Of a DNA stretch of 64,000 bases, positions 46,040 to 55,901 are shown piece after piece. A program made the translations under genes and the position numbers. The notes beneath the pieces are model-generated. The model searched no databases. It worked only from the letters and a program-made list of their open reading frames with translations, and was not told where the DNA came from. The stretch comes from Granulosicoccus sp045106475. Lineage in GTDB: Bacteria > Pseudomonadota > Gammaproteobacteria > Granulosicoccales > Granulosicoccaceae. Within the stretch, counting starts at the first letter, position 1. Every line of letters starts with the position of its first letter. Location of the stretch: assembly GCA_045106475.1 (NCBI GenBank), contig JBGCEO010000045.1, positions 35,525 to 99,524 on the forward strand, given 5' to 3'.

Positions 46040-47113
46040 ATGGCTGCTCCACGCTTTAACGAATTGGCTCTACGATCTGTTGTTGCTGAGACAGACGATG
46101 CAGTGGTTCTGAGTTTCGACATTCCGGAAGAGTTGGCCGCAGATTACCAATTTACACCTGGACAGTATTTGACCCTGCGCGACACTATTGATGGCGCTGA
46201 TGTGCGCCGTTCGTATTCTATTTGTTCGCCTCTCGGTGCCGATACCTTGTCGGTTGGAGTAAAGCGGATCGATGGTGGCGTATTCTCTAATCATGCGCTA
46301 AAGCTTGAGGCAGGACATACCCTGCAGGTAATGACGCCCCAGGGACGATTCCTTGCTGAAATAGGTGGAGAACATGACTACCTGTTGCTCGCCGCAGGTT
46401 CAGGCATTACACCGATGATATCCATTGCGCGGTCGGTGTTAGAGAACGAGGCGAACAGTACAGTAACCCTATGCTATGCGAATCGCACGACCGATAGCGT
46501 TATGTTCCGTACAGCCTTTGATGACCTTAAAGATCAATACATGACCCGCTTTATGTTGACGCACATCATGGACCATGAAGTTCAAGACATTGAGCTGTTC
46601 AATGGACGTCTTGATGGCGAAAAGCTCGACACCATGGCAACGCGCGGTTTGATTACTCCAATGGACTACTCCGCCGTGTATATCTGTGGACCGCAACCGA
46701 TGATAGAAGGTGCCTCGGCGGCACTCGAATCGATGGGTGTTGAAAAAGACAAGATCAAGTACGAATTGTTTACACCTGCTGGCGGTAACCCGATTGCCAG
46801 CACCCAGATGGTGGAACCAGAAGCTGACGCAACCGCCAGCAAAATCAGTGTAACGGTTGATGGTTCAACTCGTAGTTTCGCGTTGAAGCCTGGAGAGAAA
46901 ATGGTCAACGCCGCTGCAAAATCAGGCGTTGAATTTCCCTACTCTTGCGACAATGGTATGTGTGCGACCTGCCGATGCAAACTGGTTAAAGGTGATGTGG
47001 AAATGACACAGAACTTCAGCCTTGAACAATGGGAAATGGATGCAGGATTTGTTTTAGCGTGTCAGATACAGGCAAAATCTGATGAAGTTATTCTGGATTT
47101 TGATGCCTTGTGA
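46040..47113 (+). CDS. paaE: Phenylacetyl-CoA epoxidase reductase
   Basis: 357 residues. N-terminal FAD/NADPH oxidoreductase (RRSYSICSPLG, AAGSGITPMISIARSVL, VYICGPQPMIEGA) and C-terminal plant-type [2Fe-2S] ferredoxin (CDNGMCATCRCKL ... VLACQIQ). Transfers electrons from NADPH to the PaaA diiron centre. Last gene of the row; the later paaFGHJ genes do not follow. Confidence 0.97.
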   Translation: MAAPRFNELALRSVVAETDDAVVLSFDIPEELAADYQFTPGQYLTLRDTIDGADVRRSYSICSPLGADTLSVGVKRIDGGVFSNHALKLEAGHTLQVMTPQGRFLAEIGGEHDYLLLAAGSGITPMISIARSVLENEANSTVTLCYANRTTDSVMFRTAFDDLKDQYMTRFMLTHIMDHEVQDIELFNGRLDGEKLDTMATRGLITPMDYSAVYICGPQPMIEGASAALESMGVEKDKIKYELFTPAGGNPIASTQMVEPEADATASKISVTVDGSTRSFALKPGEKMVNAAAKSGVEFPYSCDNGMCATCRCKLVKGDVEMTQNFSLEQWEMDAGFVLACQIQAKSDEVILDFDAL

Positions 47114-47186
47114 TTTCCAGGCTTCGATTTACAGATTGGTTCAGTTGACCTGGACCTTCGATATTCTGCAGTAGCTATTTATGCAA

Positions 47187-47369
47187 TCAGTCCTGCGCAT
47201 TTAGCCATTTTGAGTTCGATCTAGCCCGTACTGCCTGCATTTTGCTGAGGTTGATTATGTTGAGGGAGCGGTCGAATCGGAAACTGCCATGGAAGTTGAT
47301 GTGCTGCCATGCCAATGGTATGACCCGCTTTAATATTTCAATCGCAGACTCGTTCGAGTCAGAGTACAA
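47187..47369 (-). pseudogene. Fragment of a Tn3-family transposase C-terminus
   Basis: Minus-strand frame reading SAIEILKRVIPLAWQHINFHGSFRF, close to the conserved C-terminus of Tn3-type TnpA (SPLxWxHINLxG). Only about 57 codons remain, begun by no real start, with a stop directly upstream. No inverted repeats or resolvase found nearby. The rest of 47114-47595 holds no recognisable gene. Confidence 0.6.
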
Positions 47370-47595
47370 CTAACGCCGCAATACGATATTCCCTTATAAT
47401 GAGGAGTTAATTGAAAATATATAGCCTGATCACTATCCGAGAACTCTGAAAATTCCCACAGTAGCTCATACTCCTCTACTGTAAGGGTTTAGACCAACTA
47501 AACCATACTGCAAACACAATACTACGCATCCATCGGCCTCCTGACCGGAAGAGGTAGTAGGGAGAACCAATAAGGATGGGAATATTTCCTCTTCA

Positions 47596-49812
47596 CTATG
47601 CAGCCTTGCGCTCAGCTGTCCATTCACTGCTAGATAGCCAGCGAATCAGTTGATCAGCTGACAACGGTTTACAGACGTGATACCCCTGTACGTAGTCACA
47701 GTTAAATGATTTCAATTTATCGAGAGATGCCTGGTCCTCCACGCCTTCTGCTGTCACCACACACTCTAAGCTATGACCAAGCTTTATCATGGAATGAAGC
47801 AATAGGGCGTCCCGATCACTATCATCGATGTCCATCACAAATGCTCTATCTATTTTTAGGTTGGTGACTGGAAACTTTCGAAGATAGGTGAAAGAGGACA
47901 AGCCTGTCCCAAAATCATCGATAGCAATCGACACTCCCAGTTTGCTCAGAATCTTCATGGTGTCCAGTGCCTTGTCCGGATCTTCCATTACTGCATTCTC
48001 AGTCAATTCTAGCTCGAGCATGCCGCTGCCAAAACTGCCTTTCTCGACAAGATCCACTATCAGTGGGATCAGTTGGTTGTCGTGGAGATTTGTGGGCGAC
48101 AGATTAACTGCAAAAGGAATAACATAGCCTCTGTCACGCCACTCTCGGCATTGGCATTCAGCAGAGATCATAACCCATCGGGTTAATTTATTAATCAGTC
48201 CTGTTTTCTCTGCCCAGGTGACAAACTCTACGGGAGAGACTGGACCATAGTGTGCATCTGTCCACCTCGCTAGCACCTCGACACCAACGAGGGCATTGTT
48301 GTGTATGTCGACTTTCGGCTGATAGACCAGCGTCAGCTCATCCTGTTCAATCGCTGTCCTCAAACGCGAGAGTAAGGATAGTTTCCTGATCGAATGGGTA
48401 TCGAGTTCTTGCTGGTAAAACATATCTTTTACGCGTTGATGTTTGGCTTGTGCCAATGCAATATCAGCCAGCCTGACCAGCTCCTGAGGATCAGCTGAAT
48501 CCATGGGGTAACAGGACACGCCCACTCTAGCCTGAATGGCGATGGGTATTCCGTTCAATTCATGTCTTTTTTTCAATTTGTCGTGCACGGCATTGGCAAG
48601 ACGATTCGCCTCGATTCTATTTTGACCGACATTGCAGACAAGGCAGAATACGTCACCGCCCATTCTTACCACAGTCGCCTTGTCGTCCTCTAATTCACGT
48701 AAAAGATTGCCCACCGTGACGAGTAGTTCATCACCCATCACATGACCAAGCGTATCATTGACATCTCTAAACTCGATTAAATCGATTATCAGAAGAACCA
48801 CGCAATTGTTATCTGTGTTTAATCTCTCCACATGGTCGACAATAACCGATTCGATCTTCAGTCTGTTTGGCAGACCTGTCAACGAATCGTGCAGTGAGCT
48901 GTTGTAAAGCTTCGTTGCATTATCCTCCACGTTGTCCATGAATTTACGAACAATGTAGGAAGAGCTCCAAATTGCCATCCATGACACAGCTAGTACTGTG
49001 ATCAGGAATCTTGCCGTTATGAGTTGGTTGAACATTCCATGGTGACCAGGTGTTCGCCACACAGCAGTGATCCAGTGAGTACCATTACCGAGCTGCGTGG
49101 TCGACCAAAGGAAGCTATCGCCGTCTACAACTGTCATACCTCGTTTATAGGCGTTTCCAAGCAATTCGAACGATCCGATGTCTCCTCGTAGTGCATCAAT
49201 GAGTGCGTATCTATGAACTCCTTTCTCAAAGGCTGCTGGGATGTGGGTAAGCTGGGCATCGTGCAATAGAAACATGTCCGTATCCACAAGCAGTTCTTGA
49301 ATAACGGAGCTGGCAGGTTGGGCTTCAATCTTCCCGATCGTGTCTGACCCTATTACACTGCTGTTCTGCTGAATATGTATTGCTATTCTGGCTGCAGCAT
49401 CCTGTCGATGACTTAGCTCCGTCAATTCGGATTGGTGATTATGTTGGAAGATGGTCCAACCAAAAAGTACGAGGAGTGCGATCGGTGGTAACACGACCGA
49501 CAATAGGAGCTTTCGACGCATGGACGGGATATCGTTTGTCCGCCGTGACGTATCGATTGACGCGCAAGACTCTGCCAGGGCACTATTCTTTAACAAGCTA
49601 TTTGCGGTGGATGCGTTAACTAGCAAGTAGGCCGGACAAATACCCAATAGTGCTGATATCAGATTCAAACATCCAAATACACCAACTGCTATGTTTAGAA
49701 CGTTGTCTCCAATGATTCCAGCGTTGATGAAACCGAGATAAATAAGAGGAAAACTGATAGTGAATCGGATAACCCGATCTGCCGTTCCCATATTGTATGG
49801 TTTTTTCAGCAT
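47596..49812 (-). CDS. DUF2892-sensor-GGDEF-EAL protein, likely c-di-GMP phosphodiesterase
   Basis: 738 residues. An N-terminal DUF2892-like part (YNMGTADRVIRFTISFPLIYLGF ... GICPAYLLVN) is followed by a TM near 100-120, a periplasmic domain about 125-265, TM about 266-285, GGDEF about 300-465 with signature MGGDVF (Glu to Val, so cyclase activity is doubtful), and EAL about 475-725 with GVEVLARW (EVL), ELTEN, AIDDFGTG, LKIDR, AEGVE and VQGY, so the phosphodiesterase site looks complete. The DUF2892 fusion is unusual. Convergent with paaE. Confidence 0.9.
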   Translation of the reverse strand: MLKKPYNMGTADRVIRFTISFPLIYLGFINAGIIGDNVLNIAVGVFGCLNLISALLGICPAYLLVNASTANSLLKNSALAESCASIDTSRRTNDIPSMRRKLLLSVVLPPIALLVLFGWTIFQHNHQSELTELSHRQDAAARIAIHIQQNSSVIGSDTIGKIEAQPASSVIQELLVDTDMFLLHDAQLTHIPAAFEKGVHRYALIDALRGDIGSFELLGNAYKRGMTVVDGDSFLWSTTQLGNGTHWITAVWRTPGHHGMFNQLITARFLITVLAVSWMAIWSSSYIVRKFMDNVEDNATKLYNSSLHDSLTGLPNRLKIESVIVDHVERLNTDNNCVVLLIIDLIEFRDVNDTLGHVMGDELLVTVGNLLRELEDDKATVVRMGGDVFCLVCNVGQNRIEANRLANAVHDKLKKRHELNGIPIAIQARVGVSCYPMDSADPQELVRLADIALAQAKHQRVKDMFYQQELDTHSIRKLSLLSRLRTAIEQDELTLVYQPKVDIHNNALVGVEVLARWTDAHYGPVSPVEFVTWAEKTGLINKLTRWVMISAECQCREWRDRGYVIPFAVNLSPTNLHDNQLIPLIVDLVEKGSFGSGMLELELTENAVMEDPDKALDTMKILSKLGVSIAIDDFGTGLSSFTYLRKFPVTNLKIDRAFVMDIDDSDRDALLLHSMIKLGHSLECVVTAEGVEDQASLDKLKSFNCDYVQGYHVCKPLSADQLIRWLSSSEWTAERKAA

Positions 49813-50086
49813 ATAATAGCGCTACATCCGTTTGGTATAGTGATAACTTCTGAAGTCCATCGGTCTGATGAACACATACACTTCTGCTGATATCTTCATT
49901 TCGACAGAAAATCGAAGGGCTTAAAAGAATTGCGTGATGACGGCGTTACATCGTGATACTTGGGTATAACACCTAATCTGGCCTCTTGAATGCCTCACTG
50001 TAAAGCCCCGCTCTGCTATCTCCCTTGCTGGAAACATATCGCTCGGCCTAATCCGCACACGATTCCCTCTGCCCTCGCAAGCGGCA

Positions 50087-51358
50087 TCACGCAGCCTTAG
50101 CGGGACCGATGTTCGGTCCGTGGTAAGCGCACCTGCCCCGTCCCGCCGCTTTGGCGCTGTACATCGCCTCGTCAGCCTTTTTGATCAACGCGTCAGCGGT
50201 CGTCATACTGTCTGGGATCAGCGCGACTCCGATGGTTGCACCCGGGATAATCGTCTTGCCACACAGCACCATCGGCTGTTTTACTGTCTCGAGGAGTCGT
50301 TGCGCCACTGAATCGATGATGATGCGGTCCGCCTCGCCCATCACGACGGTGAACTCATCGCCACCGATACGAAACAGCCTGTCTTCCGCTCGGAGGCAAG
50401 CGCGCATGCGGTTCGAGAGCTCGACGAGGAGTTGATCGCCCGCTGCGTGACCAAGCATGTCGTTGACTTTCTTGAAGTAATCAAGATCGACGTACATGAG
50501 CGCACTACCACGCCCAACACCTTTCTTGCGACGAATCGCCGCCTTGAGGTACTCGGGGAAGCTTGCTCGGTTCGCGAGTCCGGTCAATGGATCATGCAGC
50601 GCCTGATGTTGGATCTGCGTCTCACGAGCCAAACGCTCGGATTCGAGTTGCGTCAGGTGGCGATCAGCTCGTCGAACCACCGTGAAAAGGAAGATATAAA
50701 GCAGCGCAAGCAGTCCGAGAACCAAGCCCGCGACCTGCCACTGGGCGGCGCGCTGGCGCGCTAGGAGCAGCGATACATCTGAGTACACCTCGAGGACGCC
50801 CTCGATCGACTGGGTGTCGGGGTTACGCAGTGGCACGTACGAGTAGACGAGATCCCGATCCGTAAGTATGCCCTCCATCGCATCAAATCGCTCGCGATAG
50901 GTGACAGCACCGACGGCGTCGCCGGCGAGTGCCGAAAGGAAGCCTGAGTTCTCCGACTTATCGTCTCCGATCTGCGAGGTATCGGTCGAAAATACGGTGT
51001 TACCGTCGAGCGCGTATACCTTGATCTTCTGTACTTGGAGGCCGCGCATCTGACGCCGAACATCGGTCATCAGGCGCTCGACCCCCGAGTCTGCCATTAG
51101 CTTCTCTCTCGATGTGCCTTCGGAACGCAGCACAAAGTCACGGTGGTCACTCCACACCCCGTTGACAAACAACTGTGCAAGTTCTGTGTTGGCTCGCGTC
51201 TCGTGTTCGATCAAGTGCCTTTCTGTCAACCCTCGGTAAACGAAGATCAGACTTACGGTAACCAGCACGACCCCGATCAGACAGGCGACTGAGAAGCGTT
51301 TCGTAAGCTCAAACTCAGAAGCGTGTGCGGGGGAAACTGCAGTCAGTGAAACGTCCAT
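50087..51358 (-). CDS. Membrane diguanylate cyclase with periplasmic sensor
   Basis: 423 residues. TM1 about 23-43, a periplasmic PAS/CACHE-like region about 44-205, TM2 about 208-228, then GGDEF about 250-415. The signature RIGGDEF is intact, and RAED five residues upstream is a product-inhibition site (RxxD). Synthesises c-di-GMP, likely feedback-controlled. The gene looks clearly richer in G and C than its neighbours, which hints at transfer. Monocistronic. Confidence 0.93.
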   Translation of the reverse strand: MDVSLTAVSPAHASEFELTKRFSVACLIGVVLVTVSLIFVYRGLTERHLIEHETRANTELAQLFVNGVWSDHRDFVLRSEGTSREKLMADSGVERLMTDVRRQMRGLQVQKIKVYALDGNTVFSTDTSQIGDDKSENSGFLSALAGDAVGAVTYRERFDAMEGILTDRDLVYSYVPLRNPDTQSIEGVLEVYSDVSLLLARQRAAQWQVAGLVLGLLALLYIFLFTVVRRADRHLTQLESERLARETQIQHQALHDPLTGLANRASFPEYLKAAIRRKKGVGRGSALMYVDLDYFKKVNDMLGHAAGDQLLVELSNRMRACLRAEDRLFRIGGDEFTVVMGEADRIIIDSVAQRLLETVKQPMVLCGKTIIPGATIGVALIPDSMTTADALIKKADEAMYSAKAAGRGRCAYHGPNIGPAKAA

Positions 51359-51608
51359 TTGGGTTCACGGAGTAAACTATTCACTTCATATCGACACAAC
51401 CGTTCGTCTCATTGAATAAGCCATGTTAGTTCCGACAAGGAGGAGGTTCGTGTGTGGCATTCTTACTCGTTTGCTGATGTTTGCCCCCTATCTGACGCTG
51501 TGAGTTCAACGATTTGGTTTTCTATCACCATCTGCTTAACTGCTACATATTGGTGTTTCACAGGTTGTGCTTTCAGACGGATATCACTATCCAGCGTTAT
51601 AAACTTGG

Positions 51609-52256
51609 CTATACGTCGCAGTTGCTAGCGAGCACAGCGGCTTGTGTGCGATCTGAGGTCTTTAGTTGACGCAAAATAGATGACACATGATTCTTCACCG
51701 TCCCGGTGCTGAGGTGTAATTCGAGACCAATTTGCGGATTGGTAGCACCTGTCGCCAAAAGCCTCAGAACGTCGCGCTCTCGAGATGTGAGTTGATCCAC
51801 GAGCCATTGCACAGAGCTATCGTCAGGTTTTGTCTTAGACAACGGGAGCAGTGATGCGGCGACGCGCTGGCTTAGCTGAACGATGCCGGTTTCCGCAGAT
51901 CGAATGGCCTGTGACAGATCCTCAGCGGTTATGTCTTTCGTCAGATAACCAATTGCGCCAGCCTCTAGCGCTGAGCGGATGAGATCATCCTGTTCAAATG
52001 TAGTTAGTACGAGCACATTGATGTCTGGATGCCGCCGCGTAATTTCGCGCGTCGCATCAATGCCATTCATACCCGGCATTTTGATATCCATCAGAATGAC
52101 GTTCGGACGATATTCCTCAGCAAGTCTTATTGCATCGTTACCATTTGTGCCTGTTGCCACGACCTCGATGTCATCACTTATCCCTGCGAGGGTAGCAAGG
52201 CCATCGCGAATCATCCATTGGTCTTCAACGACAAGCACTTGAATGGGTCGGTTCAT
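51609..52256 (-). CDS. NarL-family response regulator
   Basis: 215 residues. Receiver with VLVVEDQWMIRDGL, phospho-acceptor VILMDIKMPGMNG, switch TTFEQDDLI and GAIGYLTKDI; C-terminal LuxR HTH LTSRERDVLRLLATGATNPQI. Overlaps the upstream kinase gene by 4 bp (start at 52256, kinase stop at 52253). Confidence 0.94.
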   Translation of the reverse strand: MNRPIQVLVVEDQWMIRDGLATLAGISDDIEVVATGTNGNDAIRLAEEYRPNVILMDIKMPGMNGIDATREITRRHPDINVLVLTTFEQDDLIRSALEAGAIGYLTKDITAEDLSQAIRSAETGIVQLSQRVAASLLPLSKTKPDDSSVQWLVDQLTSRERDVLRLLATGATNPQIGLELHLSTGTVKNHVSSILRQLKTSDRTQAAVLASNCDV

Positions 52257-53437
52257 CGTGGTAACTCTACATTGATTGTTGTTGCCCCGGGAGTGGAATC
52301 GACACGTAGTTTTCCACCCAAGTCTTCAATCCGACGGGCGATATTGCGCAGCCCGCCAGTGAAGCCAATGTCACCAGGATCAAAACCGCAGCCATTATCA
52401 CCAACGCGCAGTGTTGCTAGTCTATCGGTAATGATGCATGTGACCTCTGCTTGCGTCGCATCAGAATGTCGTACCAGATTAGAGAACCCTTCCTGAATAA
52501 CCCTATAGAGCGTAATCTGCGTGATGTGTCCAAGGACACTAGGATCACCCTGAATGTTTATAGTGACTTGGAGCCCATCTGAAGACATTCGACGAACCAT
52601 GCCACGTATAGACGCTTCTATATCGAACTGTGGCTGGTTAGCTCGTGTGGCATCAACTATGAGTCGTGTATCGGCGATGGATTCAGAAATCGCCTGCTGA
52701 GCCAGACTCACTGATCGGTAGGACTCGTGTGAATCTCTCGTGCGTAATGCAGTAGCTTTTTGCAGTTGAACAGACGCGGCCAGTAGATGGTGACCGACAC
52801 TGTCGTGCAGTTCCTCAGCCAGGCGCATGCGTTCGCTAACCTTGGCTAACTCAGTACGAATGGCATACCCTTGGTCGAGCTGACGAAACGTATCACCGAG
52901 CATCGTAATGATCAAGAAGGCTATGCCAATACCAATCATCGCTTCGATTTCAGCAGTGATTCTCGGCGTGTCTTCTGTCAACAGCAGTATGGCTACAGCT
53001 ACCAGAATTCCCGAAGTGAGTATCGTCCGAATCAACCTGTCGTCTCTTCTGCGTACATCCATTAACGATATCGCAATCAGCAAACAACTGTAAGTTGGAT
53101 CCGCAATTAACGATGGGATCACACTGACAAACAGTAAACAACGACGAATGCTGTTGCGACGATCGGGGGCAGCACTGTCAGCGAGTGTGGCCAAGGCCGC
53201 TGTCACTATGCAAGCCGTGACGAAAGCCGCCAGGGCCGGCCCCGCACCAAGATCTATAACTCCTGATGGAGGTTGGCCTCGGTAAAAGTCATAGATACCT
53301 GCGGCACTAACGCCCAGGGCAACCCACCACGATATAGCGATGTCATTCCAGAACTGATATTTACTGTGGGTCACCGTTGGATTTTCACCGCTATTGGCAC
53401 TTTCCACAAGTGCCAGTTGGCAGGTGTCAGTAGACAT
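52253..53437 (-). CDS. NarX/DesK-type sensor histidine kinase
   Basis: 394 residues. About six hydrophobic segments in residues 30-190, then HisKA_3 with RLAEELHDSVGHHLLAASVQL (phospho-His in HDSVGHH) and a HATPase with VGDNGCGFDPGDIGF and GGLRNIARRIEDLGG. No large periplasmic domain, so it probably senses membrane or intramembrane cues. Operon with the NarL-family regulator. Confidence 0.93.
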   Translation of the reverse strand: MSTDTCQLALVESANSGENPTVTHSKYQFWNDIAISWWVALGVSAAGIYDFYRGQPPSGVIDLGAGPALAAFVTACIVTAALATLADSAAPDRRNSIRRCLLFVSVIPSLIADPTYSCLLIAISLMDVRRRDDRLIRTILTSGILVAVAILLLTEDTPRITAEIEAMIGIGIAFLIITMLGDTFRQLDQGYAIRTELAKVSERMRLAEELHDSVGHHLLAASVQLQKATALRTRDSHESYRSVSLAQQAISESIADTRLIVDATRANQPQFDIEASIRGMVRRMSSDGLQVTINIQGDPSVLGHITQITLYRVIQEGFSNLVRHSDATQAEVTCIITDRLATLRVGDNGCGFDPGDIGFTGGLRNIARRIEDLGGKLRVDSTPGATTINVELPR

Positions 53438-53729
53438 GGCATACGGTGGGGAAAATGGGTCAACCGGTACTGTTGGGATTGATCCAGAATCTGTATGGTC
53501 TGTACATTATCTGGGCGTACCCGCGCAGCGATATTCCTGACCGCCTTAAAGGCATTGGGCTGATAGTGACCAAAGTACTGTTTGTTGACAGGCAATATCG
53601 TGGCGTCAGACAACGGTCATCCAACTCAACTGCGCCGACAGCCACTTCGTGGAAAAGCCTCAAGACAAGAAAGCCATCTGTCAGGTGGATTGATTAATCA
53701 GCTCGATACTAAACATAGGAATTAATAAT

Positions 53730-54677
53730 ATGAATTCGAAAACGCTATTGGCTGGATTTCTTTGCGCCTGTACCTCCAGTCTGGTTGCGCAAGACGCGGT
53801 TTTTACAACAGGGCTTGCTACTGTGACTAATCCAGGTCTGGTCGATTGCGGGGATCGATCCCGGGTCAGCGCAGTTGGTGAAATTTCCTCGAAAGATGGC
53901 AGCGTGTGGACAGTACCAGCCGCAACACACTTTGAAACAGCCGTGAAGGCAGCCGATCTTTTCAACGGTTGCGGTGGTGAAACATTGTCATCGCTGGCTG
54001 AACTGGACATCACGAGTGTCCCCATGATGGATGCAGGAGGCAGTGAGGAGTTTGTATTATATCTGTTCGCCGACAACTATTTCGAACTCTATATCAATGG
54101 CAAGCTTCTAGCAGTAGACCCCGTTCCGTTTACACCGTTCAATTCAAACGTCGTACGCTTCAGCGCTGAGCGCCCATTGACTGTCGCCGTCATGATGGTG
54201 GACTGGGAAGAGAATCTAGGACTGGGGTCAGAAAACAATCGAGGCAAAGCCTTTCACCCTGGAGATGGTGGGTTTGTCGCGCATCTCCAGGATACTGAGG
54301 GAAAAACAGTAGCAATCACGGATAGTAGCTGGCGGGCGCAGACGTTCTATACAGCACCACTCAACGATCAGAATTGCCTCGTTGTAATGAACCAGATACG
54401 GGACACTTCAGCGTGTGATGAATCGGGCGTCGATGACGCTACTGGTTTTTACGGAGCGCACTGGGCAATACCTGATGATTGGATGTCACCTGTATTTGAT
54501 GACAACAACTGGCCATTAGCAAAGACATTTTCCAATGAAACGGTCGGCGTTAACAACAAGAAAGCCTTTACCAACTTTGTGGACGTGTTTGACACACCGG
54601 ATGCGGATGCACAGTTTATCTGGTCTTCGAACCTGGTACTTGATAATCTTGTATTACTGCGCACCGTTGTTGAGTAG
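53730..54677 (+). CDS. Secreted protein, galactose-binding-like fold
   Basis: 315 residues with signal peptide (MNSKTLLAGFLCACTSSLVA). Middle segment VLYLFADNYFELYINGKLLAVDP and PLTVAVMMVDWEENLGLG is like glycosyl-hydrolase jelly-roll modules; four Cys may be disulphide-linked. Function unknown. Divergent from the kinase. Confidence 0.75.
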   Translation: MNSKTLLAGFLCACTSSLVAQDAVFTTGLATVTNPGLVDCGDRSRVSAVGEISSKDGSVWTVPAATHFETAVKAADLFNGCGGETLSSLAELDITSVPMMDAGGSEEFVLYLFADNYFELYINGKLLAVDPVPFTPFNSNVVRFSAERPLTVAVMMVDWEENLGLGSENNRGKAFHPGDGGFVAHLQDTEGKTVAITDSSWRAQTFYTAPLNDQNCLVVMNQIRDTSACDESGVDDATGFYGAHWAIPDDWMSPVFDDNNWPLAKTFSNETVGVNNKKAFTNFVDVFDTPDADAQFIWSSNLVLDNLVLLRTVVE

Positions 54678-54679
54678 AA

Positions 54680-54960
54680 AGGGTTTTGGACAACGGACTC
54701 AGTGACACCCACCGCTGCGATGACGCCAGACGCGCCACCAGGGTCGATCAATTCAAATTCCTCGAAGTGTGACAACGCTGCCGCCAGGGTCTCCGTCACT
54801 CCAGCTGCCAAGCCCTCAGCATCGCTGCTCGCGCCGATTTTTTTGAACGACGCCAGCAAGATCTTCGGTAACCGCCAGGTTGTCGTTGGTTCCGTTGGCG
54901 GTGCGTCGACTGGCGGAAGAAACTGCCCGGCTAGCCGACACTCGTACATATTTTTGCTTT
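54680..54960 (-). pseudogene. Fragment resembling cyclase/TPR proteins with TolB-N domain
   Basis: Minus-strand frame WRLPKILLASFKKIGASSDAEGL...AAGVTETLAAALSHFEEF matches the entry of the TolB-N-like domain that links class III cyclase or HTH domains to TPRs. Preceding Pro-rich linker also fits. No cyclase domain or later part remains, and the frame runs into the 3' end of the secreted-protein gene. Probably a gene remnant. Confidence 0.5.
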
Positions 54961-54976
54961 GACTTTTAAAAGCCAG

Positions 54977-55022
54977 ACTTCCGTGCAATATTTTCTGTAC
55001 GGAAGTATCGTTCCCGAACGAT
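54977..55022. repeat. Two adjacent perfect/near-perfect hairpins
   Basis: Hairpin 1: ACTTCCGTGCA (54977-54987) and TGTACGGAAGT (54996-55006), one G-T pair. Hairpin 2: ATCGTTC-CC-GAACGAT (55007-55022) followed by CTTTT. Tandem arrangement with no gap. May be a terminator complex. The 55023-55661 stretch shows no gene except a doubtful 39-codon frame at 55116-55235. Confidence 0.55.
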
Positions 55023-55661
55023 CTTTTACGACAGGCATGAAGACGAAGTACTCTGTTAGTTGAGTATATAGTCTAGTAGAAGTTGGATTGTTCGAACGCA
55101 AGGGGGTAGTCAGCTATGAATGAAAGAGGACATTTACGTGCGTATATGGCCTCCGTCAGCAGTGGTCACTTCAGAGACAGTCGCCAAAGAAACATTCCTT
55201 TCAAACCTGCGTTCCAAACTCGGCTCTTGACTTGATCAGTCAGGTTCTTACCTGGACACTGGGGAATTGTGAATATAGACGAAACGGGAACTTTCTCTTC
55301 ATAAAATACTGGTTCCAAGACTGACAGTATCTCTTCTGGCTTCAATGGTGAGTACCTGAATTTTTTTTCACTGACATTTAATCAATCAGGCACGTTCGTG
55401 TAAATGTAGTAGCTATCAGAGTTATCTTTGTCTAGGATATTAACGGGCATTCAAGTGGAGTGTTCCGGCCAGCGGTTCTTTCTAATTGCGTTCAGCGAGT
55501 GGGTGGCTTCGTCTTTCGTTACCGCATAATATCGGCGGTTTCAAGCAACTTAACAGACAACTGATTGCGCCAAACAGGAATAATGATTAGTTATCTGTAG
55601 TACGCCTCTACTTTTTAACTACGTTCAACACGCACCTAACCAGCCCCAGGTATCATTCATC

Positions 55662-55886
55662 CTAAATTGCCTGCAGCTTGTCAAGTTGTTGCTTGCCCTT
55701 GTCAGTCAGGCGGCTGAGGTTGACGGTCTTTGTGCGGTTTCCTGCAGAACCACGAGGCTTGCTGTGTTGAACTAATCCGTTATCGATAAGAAATTTCCAG
55801 TCATCATAGTCAGCCTGGTTGTCGCTAACATTTACGTTTCCGGCAAGCACTTCGATAAGTAGGTCATGCAGTCGATCATCGTTCAT
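55662..55886 (-). CDS. Small winged-helix-like hypothetical protein
   Basis: 74 residues from the ATG at 55886 (MNDDRLHDLLIEVLAG), with GAGAGA 8 bp upstream; a second ATG at 55901 is alternative. Composition (LLIEVLAG...DWKFLIDNGLVQ...RLTDKGKQQLDKL) resembles small winged-helix DNA-binding proteins. No family named. Stands alone between gene-poor stretches. Confidence 0.6.
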   Translation of the reverse strand: MNDDRLHDLLIEVLAGNVNVSDNQADYDDWKFLIDNGLVQHSKPRGSAGNRTKTVNLSRLTDKGKQQLDKLQAI

Positions 55887-55901
55887 TGGTTTATCTCTCA
55901 T

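Noticed and set aside
54449..54988. 179-codon minus-strand frame
   Set aside because: Only its first half resembles a known domain; the rest is antisense to the 3' end of the secreted protein gene, so it is treated as a remnant.
55116..55235. 39-codon frame with AAGGGGG upstream
   Set aside because: Has a fair ribosome-binding site but no recognisable motif; too short to support as a gene without comparison.
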